A stretch of 30,897 nt of DNA from Oscillospiraceae bacterium (GCA_016302225.1 JAEDOB010000002.1:1-30897); one strand, 5' to 3'; counted from the first letter of the stretch, positions 17,083-25,255 are shown. Translations and numbers: made by a program. The notes: a model not told the origin generated them from the letters alone.

Positions 17083-19848
17083 GTGAAAAAGCTGCTGGAA
17101 GCCGTAAAAAGAAACCGCCTGTATATCTGCGCGTTTTTTATACCTGCGGTAATATTATTTGCTGCCTATGCCTGCTTCGGCGTTCACCCGTTCGGGGATA
17201 ATTCCGTGCTGGTGCTTGACCTGAACGGTCAGTATGTTTATTATTTTGAAAATCTAAGGGATATTTTCCATTTTGACGGAAGTCCGTTTATCTCGTGGAG
17301 CAGAAATCTGTCGGGCGAGATAATGGGAATATTTGCCTATTATCTGGCAAGCCCCTTTACATTAATAGTAATGCTTCTCCCTCGGTCCATGATAACCGAG
17401 TCGCTGCTGATAATGCAGCTGTGCAAGGTGGGTGCCATGTCGGTGACCATGTGCTGGTATATGCGCCGTTCAAAGGACGCTCACAACTCCACCGCACTGA
17501 TCTTCAGCATTTGCTATTCGCTGATGTCCTACGTTATCGTGCAGCTGATGAACCCCATGTGGCTGGACGGTCTTGTTTACCTGCCCCTTATCTGCTACGG
17601 CATTGAAAAGCTTGTGGAGGAGGGGAAAAAGCTTTGGTTCATTATCCCTCTTGCGCTGATGTTTATGGCTAATTTTTACATCGGCTGGATGATAGCGTTT
17701 TTCTCCGTGCTTTATTTCCTGTACTATTTCTTCTTTATGAGAAAGGATAGGGAGGCTGCGCTTTACAGCTTTATTTCAAAGGGCTTCTGGTTCGGCGTCA
17801 GCGGAATTACGGCGGCACTTTGCTCTGCGTGGATACTGCTGCCCCTTTACAATTCCCTAAAACTGGGCAAATTTGATTTCACCGACCCCAAATTTGAGTG
17901 GAAAACTCAGTTTGAGATGTTCGACTTCTTTACAAATCTTCTGCCGAACACCTATGACACCTGCCGTCCCGAGGGTTCGCCCGTGGTATTCTGCGGCTGT
18001 CTGACGCTTATCCTTATTCCACTGTTCTTTATGAACAGGAAGATACCCGCAAGGCGCAAATTCGGCGGAGTTTTCCTGCTGACGGTCATTCTCATGTCCA
18101 TGTATATCTCCAATCTGGATATAGCATGGCACGGATTTCAGGTTCCAAACTGGCTGCCCTACCGCTATTCGTTCACATTCAGCTTTGTGCTTATCCTCAT
18201 GGCTGCGGACGCCTTCGAGCATCTTGACGGCATATCTGCGGGGGAGATAGGCGGCGTTTTCTTCGGGCTGTTTGTTTATGTAATTCTCCTTGACAAGGAG
18301 GAATTCAGAGAGCTTGACCTTATTTACACGGTATGGTTTGCTATCGGCTGTCTGGCGATATACGGAATTGCGCTGTATTTCCTCAGAAAGAATTTCGGAA
18401 AGGGTTCCTCGGCACTTGCTTTGGTGATACTTGTCTGCGCCGAAATGTTCGGTACAACTCTCTGGAACCTTACCGCTATCAACAAGGACGTTGTTTACTC
18501 AAAATATTCGTCATATAACGACTATATCACTCTCGGACGGGCAGTTGTGGACGACATTCAGACCATGGACAACGGCGTTTACCGAATAGAAAAGAATTAC
18601 CACCGTACCGTAAATGACGCTATGGCATTCGGCAGCTACGGAATTTCCCATTCCAGCTCCACACTTAACGCAGGACCTATCCAAATGCTCCGTAAGCTGG
18701 GCTTCTCCTACGGCGGACACTATATCAAGTACAAGGGTGCGACATACGTTACCGATTCCATTTTCGGCATTAAATATGTTATGGAAAAGGGCGACAAGAA
18801 CGAAAGCGGAGTTGTTGCAAAGGAGCCTGTTTCCAAGCATTACACCGAGCTTGTGACCACAAAGGAGAACGAAAAGACCAAGTTCTATGTTTACAAGAAT
18901 CCCTATGCTCTGCCCATAGGATTTATGGCGGATAAGTCCATTCTGACGGTAAATATTGAGAATGAAAACCCGTTTATCAATCAGAACAAGCTGCTTTCCG
19001 CACTTATTTCTGCGGATTATACGGAATATTTCAAGCCTATCGAGGTTTCGAGAGTTGTTCCCGAAAATGTCAAGAGTTCCACCTACGGCGACCATTCCAA
19101 ATATACGCCCATCGTTGAGGGGGACAATGCGCAGGTCGAGTTCTTTATAAATGCGCCGACCTCCGATACTATTTATATGTATCTCCCCAGCTCCTACGAA
19201 AGAAAGGTAAATCTCTGGCTGAACAAGGAGTTTTTGGACTACTATTACAAGACGGGAAATATGGTTATCCAGAATTTGGGAAGATATGAGCCCGGCGAGG
19301 AAATTTCCCTTATCTGTACCCTTGCCGATGACAAAAACGAGCTGCTTATGAAGGACCAGTGGTTCTATTATCTGGACGAAACTGCGTTCAAGGCGGCGTA
19401 TGAAAAGCTGGCGGCAAATCCCTTTGAGATAACCTATTTCAGGGAGGATCACATTAAGGGTACTATCAATGCCGACAAGGACGGCTATATGTTCACCACC
19501 ATCACCGACGAGCCCGGCTGGACAGTTTGGGTCGACGGCGAAAAGGTTGACACCGTAAAGCTCTGCGGTGCGCTTATAGGCGTTCCTATGACTGTGGGAC
19601 AGCATACCGTTGAAATGCGGTTCTTCCCCGCAGGACTTGCGCTGGGAATGGTGCTTTCCGCTGTGGGCATTGTTATCGTGGTGCTTATGGGCATTTACGA
19701 GAGAAAGCATGAAAAGCGTCTGCTTGACCGTGTTTACGAGGAAGGCGATGACGGCGAAGAGCTGCCTGTTGTTACCGAGGCTGAGGAGGTTCCCGAAAAG
19801 GCTGAGGAAGCAAGCGAAAACGGCGATAATGGCGATAATAAAGAATAA
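17083..19848 (+). CDS. yfhO: YfhO-family polytopic membrane protein
   Basis: This 921-residue protein has about a dozen hydrophobic segments in its first 465 residues, a large outer domain (about 470-848) and a last transmembrane helix (850-869), then a cytoplasmic tail of about 52 residues rich in Glu, Asp and Asn. The early loop LNGQYVYYFENLRD and NPMWLDGLVYLPL are typical of the YfhO family, which has a GT-C glycosyltransferase-like fold and is linked in Firmicutes to glycosylation of lipoteichoic or related cell-surface polymers from lipid-linked sugars. The exact acceptor here is unknown. Start GTG 17083 follows AGGAGGAT (17071-17078). It is monocistronic, ending in a terminator before the metal operon. 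Confidence 0.88.
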   Translation: MKKLLEAVKRNRLYICAFFIPAVILFAAYACFGVHPFGDNSVLVLDLNGQYVYYFENLRDIFHFDGSPFISWSRNLSGEIMGIFAYYLASPFTLIVMLLPRSMITESLLIMQLCKVGAMSVTMCWYMRRSKDAHNSTALIFSICYSLMSYVIVQLMNPMWLDGLVYLPLICYGIEKLVEEGKKLWFIIPLALMFMANFYIGWMIAFFSVLYFLYYFFFMRKDREAALYSFISKGFWFGVSGITAALCSAWILLPLYNSLKLGKFDFTDPKFEWKTQFEMFDFFTNLLPNTYDTCRPEGSPVVFCGCLTLILIPLFFMNRKIPARRKFGGVFLLTVILMSMYISNLDIAWHGFQVPNWLPYRYSFTFSFVLILMAADAFEHLDGISAGEIGGVFFGLFVYVILLDKEEFRELDLIYTVWFAIGCLAIYGIALYFLRKNFGKGSSALALVILVCAEMFGTTLWNLTAINKDVVYSKYSSYNDYITLGRAVVDDIQTMDNGVYRIEKNYHRTVNDAMAFGSYGISHSSSTLNAGPIQMLRKLGFSYGGHYIKYKGATYVTDSIFGIKYVMEKGDKNESGVVAKEPVSKHYTELVTTKENEKTKFYVYKNPYALPIGFMADKSILTVNIENENPFINQNKLLSALISADYTEYFKPIEVSRVVPENVKSSTYGDHSKYTPIVEGDNAQVEFFINAPTSDTIYMYLPSSYERKVNLWLNKEFLDYYYKTGNMVIQNLGRYEPGEEISLICTLADDKNELLMKDQWFYYLDETAFKAAYEKLAANPFEITYFREDHIKGTINADKDGYMFTTITDEPGWTVWVDGEKVDTVKLCGALIGVPMTVGQHTVEMRFFPAGLALGMVLSAVGIVIVVLMGIYERKHEKRLLDRVYEEGDDGEELPVVTEAEEVPEKAEEASENGDNGDNKE

Positions 19849-19857
19849 TTTCTATGC

Positions 19858-19892
19858 GGCTCGATGGGATAATTCCTGTCGGGTCGTTTTTT
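19858..19892 (+). terminator. Intrinsic terminator of yfhO
   Basis: Bases 19858-19868 pair with 19875-19885 (11 bp with several G-U pairs), loop ATAATT, followed by G and six T (19887-19892). Confidence 0.75.
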
Positions 19893-19966
19893 GTTTGGTA
19901 GGTGTGCTTCATTTTTATTTCACAAAACATTTAAAAAATCCGCTATTAATCTCAGGCATAGATATG

Positions 19967-19972
19967 TATAAT
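19967..19972 (+). promoter_or_regulatory. -10 box of the metal-resistance operon
   Basis: TATAAT 19967-19972 is perfect, but the region 17 bases upstream (TATTAA 19944-19949) is a weak -35. The box ends 3 bases before the SmtB-type operator, so the repressor would cover the transcription start. Confidence 0.65.
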
Positions 19973-19975
19973 AAA

Positions 19976-19997
19976 CATATGAACAGTTATTCATATG
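19976..19997. promoter_or_regulatory. SmtB/ArsR-type operator (12-2-12 style inverted repeat)
   Basis: CATATGAA and TTCATATG flank the 6 bases CAGTTA. The core ATATGAACA-GT-TATTCATAT closely matches the 12-2-12 operators known for SmtB, CzrA and ZiaR. A third half-site, ATATGAAC, occurs at 20001-20008 next to the ribosome site. The downstream gene encodes exactly this class of repressor, so autoregulation released by metal is a strong inference. Confidence 0.85.
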
Positions 19998-20020
19998 ATA
20001 ATATGAACGGAGGATATAAT

Positions 20021-20386
20021 ATGACAGAAAAGGAAATGATACCAATGTGCGCCGACGGCGAACACGCTCACCCCGAAATAGTGGAAAGCGTTGCCGACAG
20101 AATGGCTGACGAGGAAACGCTGATGGACGTTGCCGAGCTGTTCAAGGTTTTCGGGGACAGCACCCGTGTGCGGATAATCTGTGCGCTGTTTGAAAGCGAG
20201 CTTTGCGTCTGCGACATTGCGGAGCTGCTGAATATGACGCAGTCTGCCATCTCACATCAGCTGAGAGTGCTGAAACAGGCAAGGCTGGTGAAATACCGCA
20301 GAGATGGAAAGTCCGTCTGCTATTCGCTGGCGGACAGTCATATACGCACGATTTTCAATCAGGCGTTTGAACACGTTATGGAATAA
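20021..20386 (+). CDS. ArsR/SmtB-family metal-sensing repressor
   Basis: This 121-residue winged-helix repressor carries a recognition helix in the TQSAISHQLRVLKQARLV region (73-90). It has the alpha-3 motif ELCVCD (60-65, Cys62 and Cys64) typical of CadC-type Cd/Pb/Zn sensing, and also the full alpha-5 zinc site D-x-H-x10-H-x2-E (Asp105, His107, His118, Glu121) of SmtB/CzrA. The N-terminal Cys10, His15 and His17 may add ligands, as the N-terminal arm does in CadC. Start ATG 20021 has GGAGG (20009-20013) at 7 bases; upstream in-frame codons run through the operator and are not used. Likely zinc and/or cadmium-lead responsive, repressing its own operon with the ATPase. Confidence 0.93.
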   Translation: MTEKEMIPMCADGEHAHPEIVESVADRMADEETLMDVAELFKVFGDSTRVRIICALFESELCVCDIAELLNMTQSAISHQLRVLKQARLVKYRRDGKSVCYSLADSHIRTIFNQAFEHVME

Positions 20387-20397
20387 GGGGGATAAAA

Positions 20398-21009
20398 ATG
20401 GGATTTTGGGATACGGTTGCTCCCGTTTACGACCTTCTGGAGTCGGCAAACGGGCGTGTTTACAAGAAAATGCTGGGATATTCCGCATCGCTGGTCAATG
20501 AGGGCGACAGGGTGCTTGAATGTGCGGCGGGGACGGCTGAGATCTCCATAGCCGTTTCCGAAAAGGCGTCACATATCCTCTGTACCGATATGTCGGAGAA
20601 TATGCTTGACGTTGCAAAGGAAAAGTGCCGCAAAAAGGGCATTTCAAACATTGATTTTGCGGAGAGAAACATCTTTGACCTTCCCGAGGAGGACGAAACA
20701 TATGACGTTGTTATCGCCGCAAATGTGCTTCATCTGGTGGAAAACCCCGAAAATGCGGTAAAAGAGCTTATGCGTGTGCTGAAAAGGGGCGGAAAGCTGC
20801 TTGTTCCCACCTTTATCACCACAAACAAGGACGGTGCGCCTATGAATCTGATAAAAATCTATCGGTTATTCGGTTTCAACCCCGCAAGCCATTACACCCC
20901 CGACAGCTATCTGCAAATGCTGAAAGGCTGTAAAACGGGCTGTCGGGTGAGAATGAAGGTCTTTGACGGGCTTATTCCGCTGGCATATGCGGTTATTTAC
21001 AAAAGTTAG
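20398..21009 (+). CDS. Class I SAM-dependent methyltransferase within the metal operon
   Basis: This 203-residue protein has the class I methyltransferase fold: motif I VLECAAGTAEISI (39-51), acidic Asp64 at the end of strand 2 (ILCTDMSENML), motif VVIAANVLHLVENP (104-117) and LKRGGKLL (128-135). Motif I is unusual in having ECAAGTAE where DxGxGxG is common, but relatives of UbiE/MenG-like small enzymes do show this. It starts 11 bases after the sensor gene and ends 10 bases before the ATPase, so it is cotranscribed with both. Its substrate is unknown; possible targets are a thiol, a lipid or quinone, or a metal(loid). It lacks the conserved Cys set that would mark ArsM. Confidence 0.85.
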   Translation: MGFWDTVAPVYDLLESANGRVYKKMLGYSASLVNEGDRVLECAAGTAEISIAVSEKASHILCTDMSENMLDVAKEKCRKKGISNIDFAERNIFDLPEEDETYDVVIAANVLHLVENPENAVKELMRVLKRGGKLLVPTFITTNKDGAPMNLIKIYRLFGFNPASHYTPDSYLQMLKGCKTGCRVRMKVFDGLIPLAYAVIYKS

Positions 21010-21019
21010 GAGAATTGTT

Positions 21020-23128
21020 ATGGATTTACTGCTAAACGGTCTTGACTGCGCCCACTGCGCCGAAAAGATACGCTGTGAGGTGGAAAATCTCCCCGATGTC
21101 GAGCGGGCGGAGATGAATTTTATGGCGAAAAAACTGACCGTTACGGAGAAAAACGGTGCCGACCCCGAAGCACTTTTTGAGCGTATCGGGAAGATAGTTT
21201 CGGAGATAGAACCCGATGTTTCCGTGACGGAATTCGGCAAATATCTCGAAAAAAAGGAAGCCGACGAGGAAGAACCCGACGGAAAAGTGATGATTATCCG
21301 CATAATCCTGTCGGCAATTTTGGCGGCTGTCGGAATTGTTGCAGAGCATATTATTGGGAATGAAGCGGCTGCTCTTGTTTTGCTGCTTGCGGCGTATCTC
21401 ACGGCGGGATATGACGTGCTTTTGCTGGCGGTCAAAAACCTGTTTCGAGGAAAAATGCTGGACGAGCATTTTCTGATGGCACTGGCTTCGGCGGGAGCGT
21501 TTGCTGTCGGGGAATATGCCGAGGGTGCGGCGGTCATGCTTTTGTATCAGATAGGCGAATATTTTCAGGATTATGCCGTTGAAAAATCCCGTAAATCCAT
21601 TGCGGGGCTTATGGAGCTGCGTCCCGACAGTGCTTCGGTGAGATCTGCCGACGGGAAAATTCGGCGGGTATCTCCCGAAAATGTTAAGGCGGGCGATGTT
21701 ATAGTTGTTGCCCCGGGGGAGCGTGTTCCGCTGGACGGCGTGCTTCTCTCCGACGACTGCTCCGCCGACACATCTGCTCTGACGGGCGAAAGCGTCCCTC
21801 GGACATTCCGAAGGGGCGAGGAGGTAATGAGCGGCGTTATCAACCTGTCTGCGGTAATGGAGCTGGAGGTTTCCCGTGAATACGGGCAGTCCACCGTTGC
21901 GAGAATTCTTGAAATGGTAGAAAATGCAAGCGCAAGAAAGGCTCCCGCAGAAAGCTTTATCACCAAATTTGCGAAGTTTTACACGCCATGCGTGGTGGCT
22001 GCGGCGGTGCTGCTGGCGGTCATTCCCATGATAATTGACGGGGGATTTTCCTCCGAACGGCTTTATCCTGCGCTGTCATTTCTGGTAGTTTCCTGCCCAT
22101 GTGCGCTGGTGATTTCGGTGCCGCTGTCCTATTTCGGCGGTATCGGGGGTGCGTCCAAGAACGGCATACTCATTAAGGGCGGAAGTGTCATTGATGCGTT
22201 GTGCAAGGCTGACACGGTGGTTTTCGACAAGACTGGAACGCTTACCGAGGGCGTTTTTGAGGTAACGGAAATTTTCCCCGCCGAAAATGCAGACAGGATA
22301 CTCACTCTTTGCGCAAAGGCAGAGCGTTATTCCACGCACCCCGCTGCATTGTCCGTAAAGCGGAAGGCAGAGGAAAGCTTCGGGGACATCTTTTCCGACG
22401 AAATTTCCTCCGAGGAGCTTTCGGGAATGGGCGTTAAGGCTGAGATTGACGGGAAAACCGTCCTTGCGGGAAACAAGCGGCTGATGGACAAATTCGGCGT
22501 TTCCTGCGAAAATCCCGAAAAGGCGGGGACTGTCATTCACCTTTCGGAGGACGGCAAATATCTTGGTTACATTCTCATTTCCGACAGGATAAAGCCCCGT
22601 TCCGCAGAGGCTGTGAAGCGTTTGAAGCAGCTTGGCATGAAAACCGTTATGCTTACGGGCGACCGTGAAGCCGCTGCCCGTGAAATAGGCGAAAAGGCAG
22701 GCATTGACAAGGTTTACAGCGGACTTATGCCCGACCAAAAGGCATCTATCCTTGAGGAGATTCAAAAGGACGCAAAGGGCGTTATTTTCGCAGGCGACGG
22801 TATCAACGACGCTCCCGTGCTTATGGCGGCAGATGCGGGCTTTGCCATGGGCGGTATCGGTTCGGACGCTGCCATTGAAGCCGCAGACGCTGTTATCATG
22901 GACGACGATCCCATGAAGATCGCCCATGCAATGGACATTTCCGCAAAAACGGGGCGGATAGTCAAGCAGAATATCGTCTTTGCCCTTGCGGTGAAGCTGG
23001 CAGTGCTTATCCTTGCGGCGGTGGGAATTGCCAATATGTGGGCGGCGGTTTTTGCAGATGTGGGCGTTTCCATGCTGGCAGTTTTGAACGCTATGCGGGC
23101 GGGAAGATATAAGGCTGCTCGTCAATAA
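21020..23128 (+). CDS. cadA: Heavy-metal efflux P-type ATPase (P1B, Zn/Cd/Pb class)
   Basis: This 702-residue membrane pump uses ATP to export divalent soft metals. It has an N-terminal HMA domain with CAHC (10-13), an acidic link, TGES (255-258), the metal-path motif CPC (359-361), phosphorylated Asp403 in DKTGT, the nucleotide-binding His440-Pro441, and GDGIND (592-597). Asp680 in FADVG near the end matches the last-helix Asp that marks Zn/Cd/Pb (P1B-2) pumps such as ZntA and CadA. Start ATG 21020 has AGGAG 21008-21012 at a 7-base spacing; the longer frame begins inside the methyltransferase gene. Third gene of the operon repressed by the ArsR-type protein. Metal preference among Zn, Cd and Pb is not decided by sequence. 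Confidence 0.94.
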   Translation: MDLLLNGLDCAHCAEKIRCEVENLPDVERAEMNFMAKKLTVTEKNGADPEALFERIGKIVSEIEPDVSVTEFGKYLEKKEADEEEPDGKVMIIRIILSAILAAVGIVAEHIIGNEAAALVLLLAAYLTAGYDVLLLAVKNLFRGKMLDEHFLMALASAGAFAVGEYAEGAAVMLLYQIGEYFQDYAVEKSRKSIAGLMELRPDSASVRSADGKIRRVSPENVKAGDVIVVAPGERVPLDGVLLSDDCSADTSALTGESVPRTFRRGEEVMSGVINLSAVMELEVSREYGQSTVARILEMVENASARKAPAESFITKFAKFYTPCVVAAAVLLAVIPMIIDGGFSSERLYPALSFLVVSCPCALVISVPLSYFGGIGGASKNGILIKGGSVIDALCKADTVVFDKTGTLTEGVFEVTEIFPAENADRILTLCAKAERYSTHPAALSVKRKAEESFGDIFSDEISSEELSGMGVKAEIDGKTVLAGNKRLMDKFGVSCENPEKAGTVIHLSEDGKYLGYILISDRIKPRSAEAVKRLKQLGMKTVMLTGDREAAAREIGEKAGIDKVYSGLMPDQKASILEEIQKDAKGVIFAGDGINDAPVLMAADAGFAMGGIGSDAAIEAADAVIMDDDPMKIAHAMDISAKTGRIVKQNIVFALAVKLAVLILAAVGIANMWAAVFADVGVSMLAVLNAMRAGRYKAARQ

Positions 23129-23151
23129 TCAGGAATTTCTTATTTGTAATA

Positions 23152-23184
23152 GTTTATCTCCCCGCCGAAGGCGGGGAGATAAAC
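23152..23184 (+). terminator. Stem-loop terminator of the metal operon
   Basis: Bases 23152-23166 and 23170-23184 form a perfect 15-bp stem with a GAA loop, 24 bases after the ATPase stop. No T-run follows, so it may stabilise the mRNA end or need extra factors. Confidence 0.6.
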
Positions 23185-23198
23185 AGGTAAAAGTGAAA

Positions 23199-23235
23199 AA
23201 CGGCGCACCTTGTGATTTTTGCAAGGTACGCCGTT
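23199..23235 (-). terminator. Terminator of the small acidic protein gene
   Basis: Bases 23199-23212 pair with 23222-23235 with one mismatch. On the minus strand the stem is followed by a T-run (complement of AAAAA 23196-23200). It lies 17 bases beyond the minus-strand gene. Confidence 0.75.
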
Positions 23236-23251
23236 GGTGTTTTAGTGTAAA

Positions 23252-23554
23252 TCAGAAATCGCCTTTTTCGGGCTTGGGAACCTCGTTTGCTGTGTCAACG
23301 TCCTCTACTTCGTCGTCGATAGCGTCAAGCTCCTTCTCAACGTCTGCATCTTCCTCGGCAGCCTCTTCGCCGCATTCCTCACAGCCGCAGCAGCATTCTT
23401 CATCGTCATCGTCGAAATAGATCTCGTCGTCATCGTCAAAATCGTAGTCGAACTGCTCAAGCTCTTCCTGTTTCTTCATTGCGAACATTGCAACAGCAGC
23501 ACCTGCAGCAGCGGAAACCAGTGCCAGAACCGCCAGACCAAATCCGTTCTTCAT
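23252..23554 (-). CDS. Small acidic membrane-anchored protein with a Cys cluster
   Basis: This is a 100-residue protein of unknown function. Residues about 5-25 form a single hydrophobic Ala/Val-rich helix; the rest is extremely acidic (Asp/Glu-rich from 30 on) and carries ECCCGCEECGE at about 53-63, five Cys in eight positions. The soluble part is probably cytoplasmic, since MKKQ follows the helix. An acidic, Cys-clustered tail could bind metal ions, and the gene converges on the Cd/Zn efflux operon, but this is suggestive only. Start ATG 23554 has AAAGGAG about 10 bases upstream. It has its own promoter with a palindrome over the start of the transcript. I do not recognise the family. Confidence 0.75.
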   Translation of the reverse strand: MKNGFGLAVLALVSAAAGAAVAMFAMKKQEELEQFDYDFDDDDEIYFDDDDEECCCGCEECGEEAAEEDADVEKELDAIDDEVEDVDTANEVPKPEKGDF

Positions 23555-23586
23555 TTACATCATTCTCCTTTGTGTTATGTTGTTTT

Positions 23587-23602
23587 CAACGTTTGAACGT
23601 TG
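23587..23602. promoter_or_regulatory. Palindrome in the leader of the small acidic protein gene
   Basis: CAACGTT-TG-AACGTTG is a perfect 7-2-7 inverted repeat located about 4-20 bases downstream of the predicted minus-strand transcription start, a good place for a repressor. A nested dyad TTCAA/TTGAA lies in it. The binding protein is unknown. Confidence 0.5.
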
Positions 23603-23612
23603 CTTTGTGTAT

Positions 23613-23641
23613 AGTATACCACATATTTTCAGAAAATACAA
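23613..23641 (-). promoter_or_regulatory. Promoter of the small acidic protein gene
   Basis: On the minus strand TTGTAT (23641-23636) and TATACT (23618-23613) are spaced by 17 bases; TGG directly before the -10 makes it an extended type. Confidence 0.7.
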
Positions 23642-23682
23642 TGCTTTGCCGGAAAAATAAGCTGAAAATTGTGTGAAAATCG

Positions 23683-23716
23683 CCCGTTTTCAAAGGGATA
23701 TGCCTTTGAAAACGGG
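23683..23716 (-). terminator. Terminator of the glycogen operon
   Basis: Bases 23683-23696 and 23703-23716 form a perfect 14-bp stem with a 6-base loop, 26 bases past the glgA stop. On the minus strand CGATTTTC follows, giving a short T-run. Confidence 0.75.
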
Positions 23717-23742
23717 TGATAAATTCTCTGAAATGTGCAGAC

Positions 23743-25161
23743 TTATTCGCCGCAAAGCTCTCTGTAAAGTCCCATATAAAGCTCGGCGGAGGTTGACCAG
23801 CTGAAATCGCACTTCATAGCGTGAGTAACAAGCTTGCTCCAAGCGTCCCTGCTCCAGTAGTAGTCCTTTGCACGGCGGCAGGCGTCCAGCATATCGTGAG
23901 CGTTGTAGGTCTTGAAGGTGAAGCCGTTTCCGCCTTCGGAGCCTGCGTCCTTGATACTATCTCTCAGACCGCCTGTTTCACGGACGATAGGCAGTGTGCC
24001 GTATCTCAGGGAGATCATCTGCGCAAGTCCGCAAGGCTCACTCTGAGAGGGCATAAGGAACATATCAACAGCGGAGTAGATACGTCTTGCCAGCTCGGAG
24101 TTAAATCCGATGTAAGCGTAAACCTTGTCGGGGTGACGCCAAGCCATTTCACGGAAGAAGTCCTCGTAGATCTTCTCGCCGGAGCCGAGAATTACAAACT
24201 TATATCCGAGGTTGAGAATATCCTCGAAAACATATTTGATAAGGTCGATACCCTTGTGAGAAACGAATCTCGTAACGATACCGATAACAGGCTCGTCGCC
24301 CTCCTGGAGGTTGCACTCTGCAAGCAGTGCCTTCTTGCACTCTGCCTTGCCCTTGTGATTTTTCGCCGAGAAATTCTTTGCGATAATGGGGTCCTTCTCG
24401 GGATTGTACAGGTCAACGTCGATACCGTTCAGGAATCCGCAGAGCTTATACTGCTTGTTTGCAAGTGCTCTGTCCAGACCGTGGGAATACCACGGGTCGA
24501 GAATTTCCCAGGCATAGCTGGGGGAAACGGTGGTGATCTTGTCGGCGGTTTCGATAGCACCCTTCATCAGGTTGATGCAGCCGTCGTAAACAAGTATCTT
24601 GGAATGGTACATAGGAATTCCGATTACCTCGTTGAGTACCTCCATGCCGTATTTTCCCTGATACTGAATGTTGTGGATAGTGAAAACGGTCTTGATGTTG
24701 TCGTAACCGTACTGGTGGCGGTAGAATACCTCGTAATAAACGGGAACGAGAGCTGTCTGCCAGTCGTTGCAGTTGATTACCTGGGGCTTGAAGTCGATGT
24801 GTCTGAGCATTTCAAGGATAGCTCTGGAGAAGAATACAAATCTCTCGCAGTCGTCATAGAAGCCGTAAAGACCATCTCTGCCGAAGTAATACTCGTTATC
24901 CAGCAGATAGTAGGTAACGCCGTTAGCTTCGCCCTTGAAAATGCCGCAGTACTGCTTTCTCCAGCTTACGTCAACGGTGAAGTTGGTAACGAAGGTGAGC
25001 TTTTCTCTCAGCTCGGGCTTGATGCTCTTGTAAAGGGGCATAACAACTCGGCAATCATGACCTGCCTTGCAAACAGCTGCGGGGAGAGAGCCTGCAACAT
25101 CGGCAAGTCCGCCCGAAGCTGCAAAGGGGAGTGCCTCACTTGATGCGTAAAGAATGTTCAT
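23743..25161 (-). CDS. glgA: Glycogen synthase, ADP-glucose-dependent (GT5)
   Basis: GlgA transfers glucose from ADP-glucose to the non-reducing end of an alpha-1,4-glucan. The 472-residue length and both Rossmann lobes are normal: N-terminal SGGLADVAGSLP (16-27) and the C-terminal PSQSEPCGLAQMISLRYGTLP and RETGGLRDSI carry the catalytic Glu and nucleotide-binding segments. The Lys of the E. coli K-T-G-G-L motif (Lys15) is replaced by Ala15 here (FAASGGL). Start ATG 25161 has AAGGA about 10 bases upstream. Last gene of the operon, separated from glgD by 94 bases that hold a strong stem-loop, and followed by a terminator. Confidence 0.96.
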   Translation of the reverse strand: MNILYASSEALPFAASGGLADVAGSLPAAVCKAGHDCRVVMPLYKSIKPELREKLTFVTNFTVDVSWRKQYCGIFKGEANGVTYYLLDNEYYFGRDGLYGFYDDCERFVFFSRAILEMLRHIDFKPQVINCNDWQTALVPVYYEVFYRHQYGYDNIKTVFTIHNIQYQGKYGMEVLNEVIGIPMYHSKILVYDGCINLMKGAIETADKITTVSPSYAWEILDPWYSHGLDRALANKQYKLCGFLNGIDVDLYNPEKDPIIAKNFSAKNHKGKAECKKALLAECNLQEGDEPVIGIVTRFVSHKGIDLIKYVFEDILNLGYKFVILGSGEKIYEDFFREMAWRHPDKVYAYIGFNSELARRIYSAVDMFLMPSQSEPCGLAQMISLRYGTLPIVRETGGLRDSIKDAGSEGGNGFTFKTYNAHDMLDACRRAKDYYWSRDAWSKLVTHAMKCDFSWSTSAELYMGLYRELCGE

Positions 25162-25190
25162 ATATGATCATTTCCTTTCGATGATTCTTG

Positions 25191-25233
25191 CCGTCCCATG
25201 CCGCAGAAAATGGGCGTTTTCTGCGGCGGACGG
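25191..25233 (-). other. Intercistronic RNA stem-loop between glgD and glgA
   Basis: CCGCAGAAAA (25201-25210) and TTTTCTGCGG (25217-25226) form a perfect stem with a 6-base loop, and CCGTCC (25191-25196) with GGACGG (25228-25233) extends it. On the minus strand no T-run follows, so it is better read as an mRNA processing or stability element that sets the ratio of glgA to upstream genes than as a full terminator. Confidence 0.6.
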
Positions 25234-25255
25234 AATTTTATCCCGAAAAATGAGA

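Noticed and set aside
19610..20020. Upstream extension of the ArsR-type gene into yfhO
   Set aside because: The extension crosses the yfhO terminator and the operator; ATG 20021 has a good ribosome site and gives the usual family length.
23821..25143. Long plus-strand frame opposite glgA (440 codons), and similar long frames opposite murA, lacZ, yfhO and cadA
   Set aside because: They are antisense shadows of well-identified genes caused by codon bias, with no ribosome sites or recognisable motifs.
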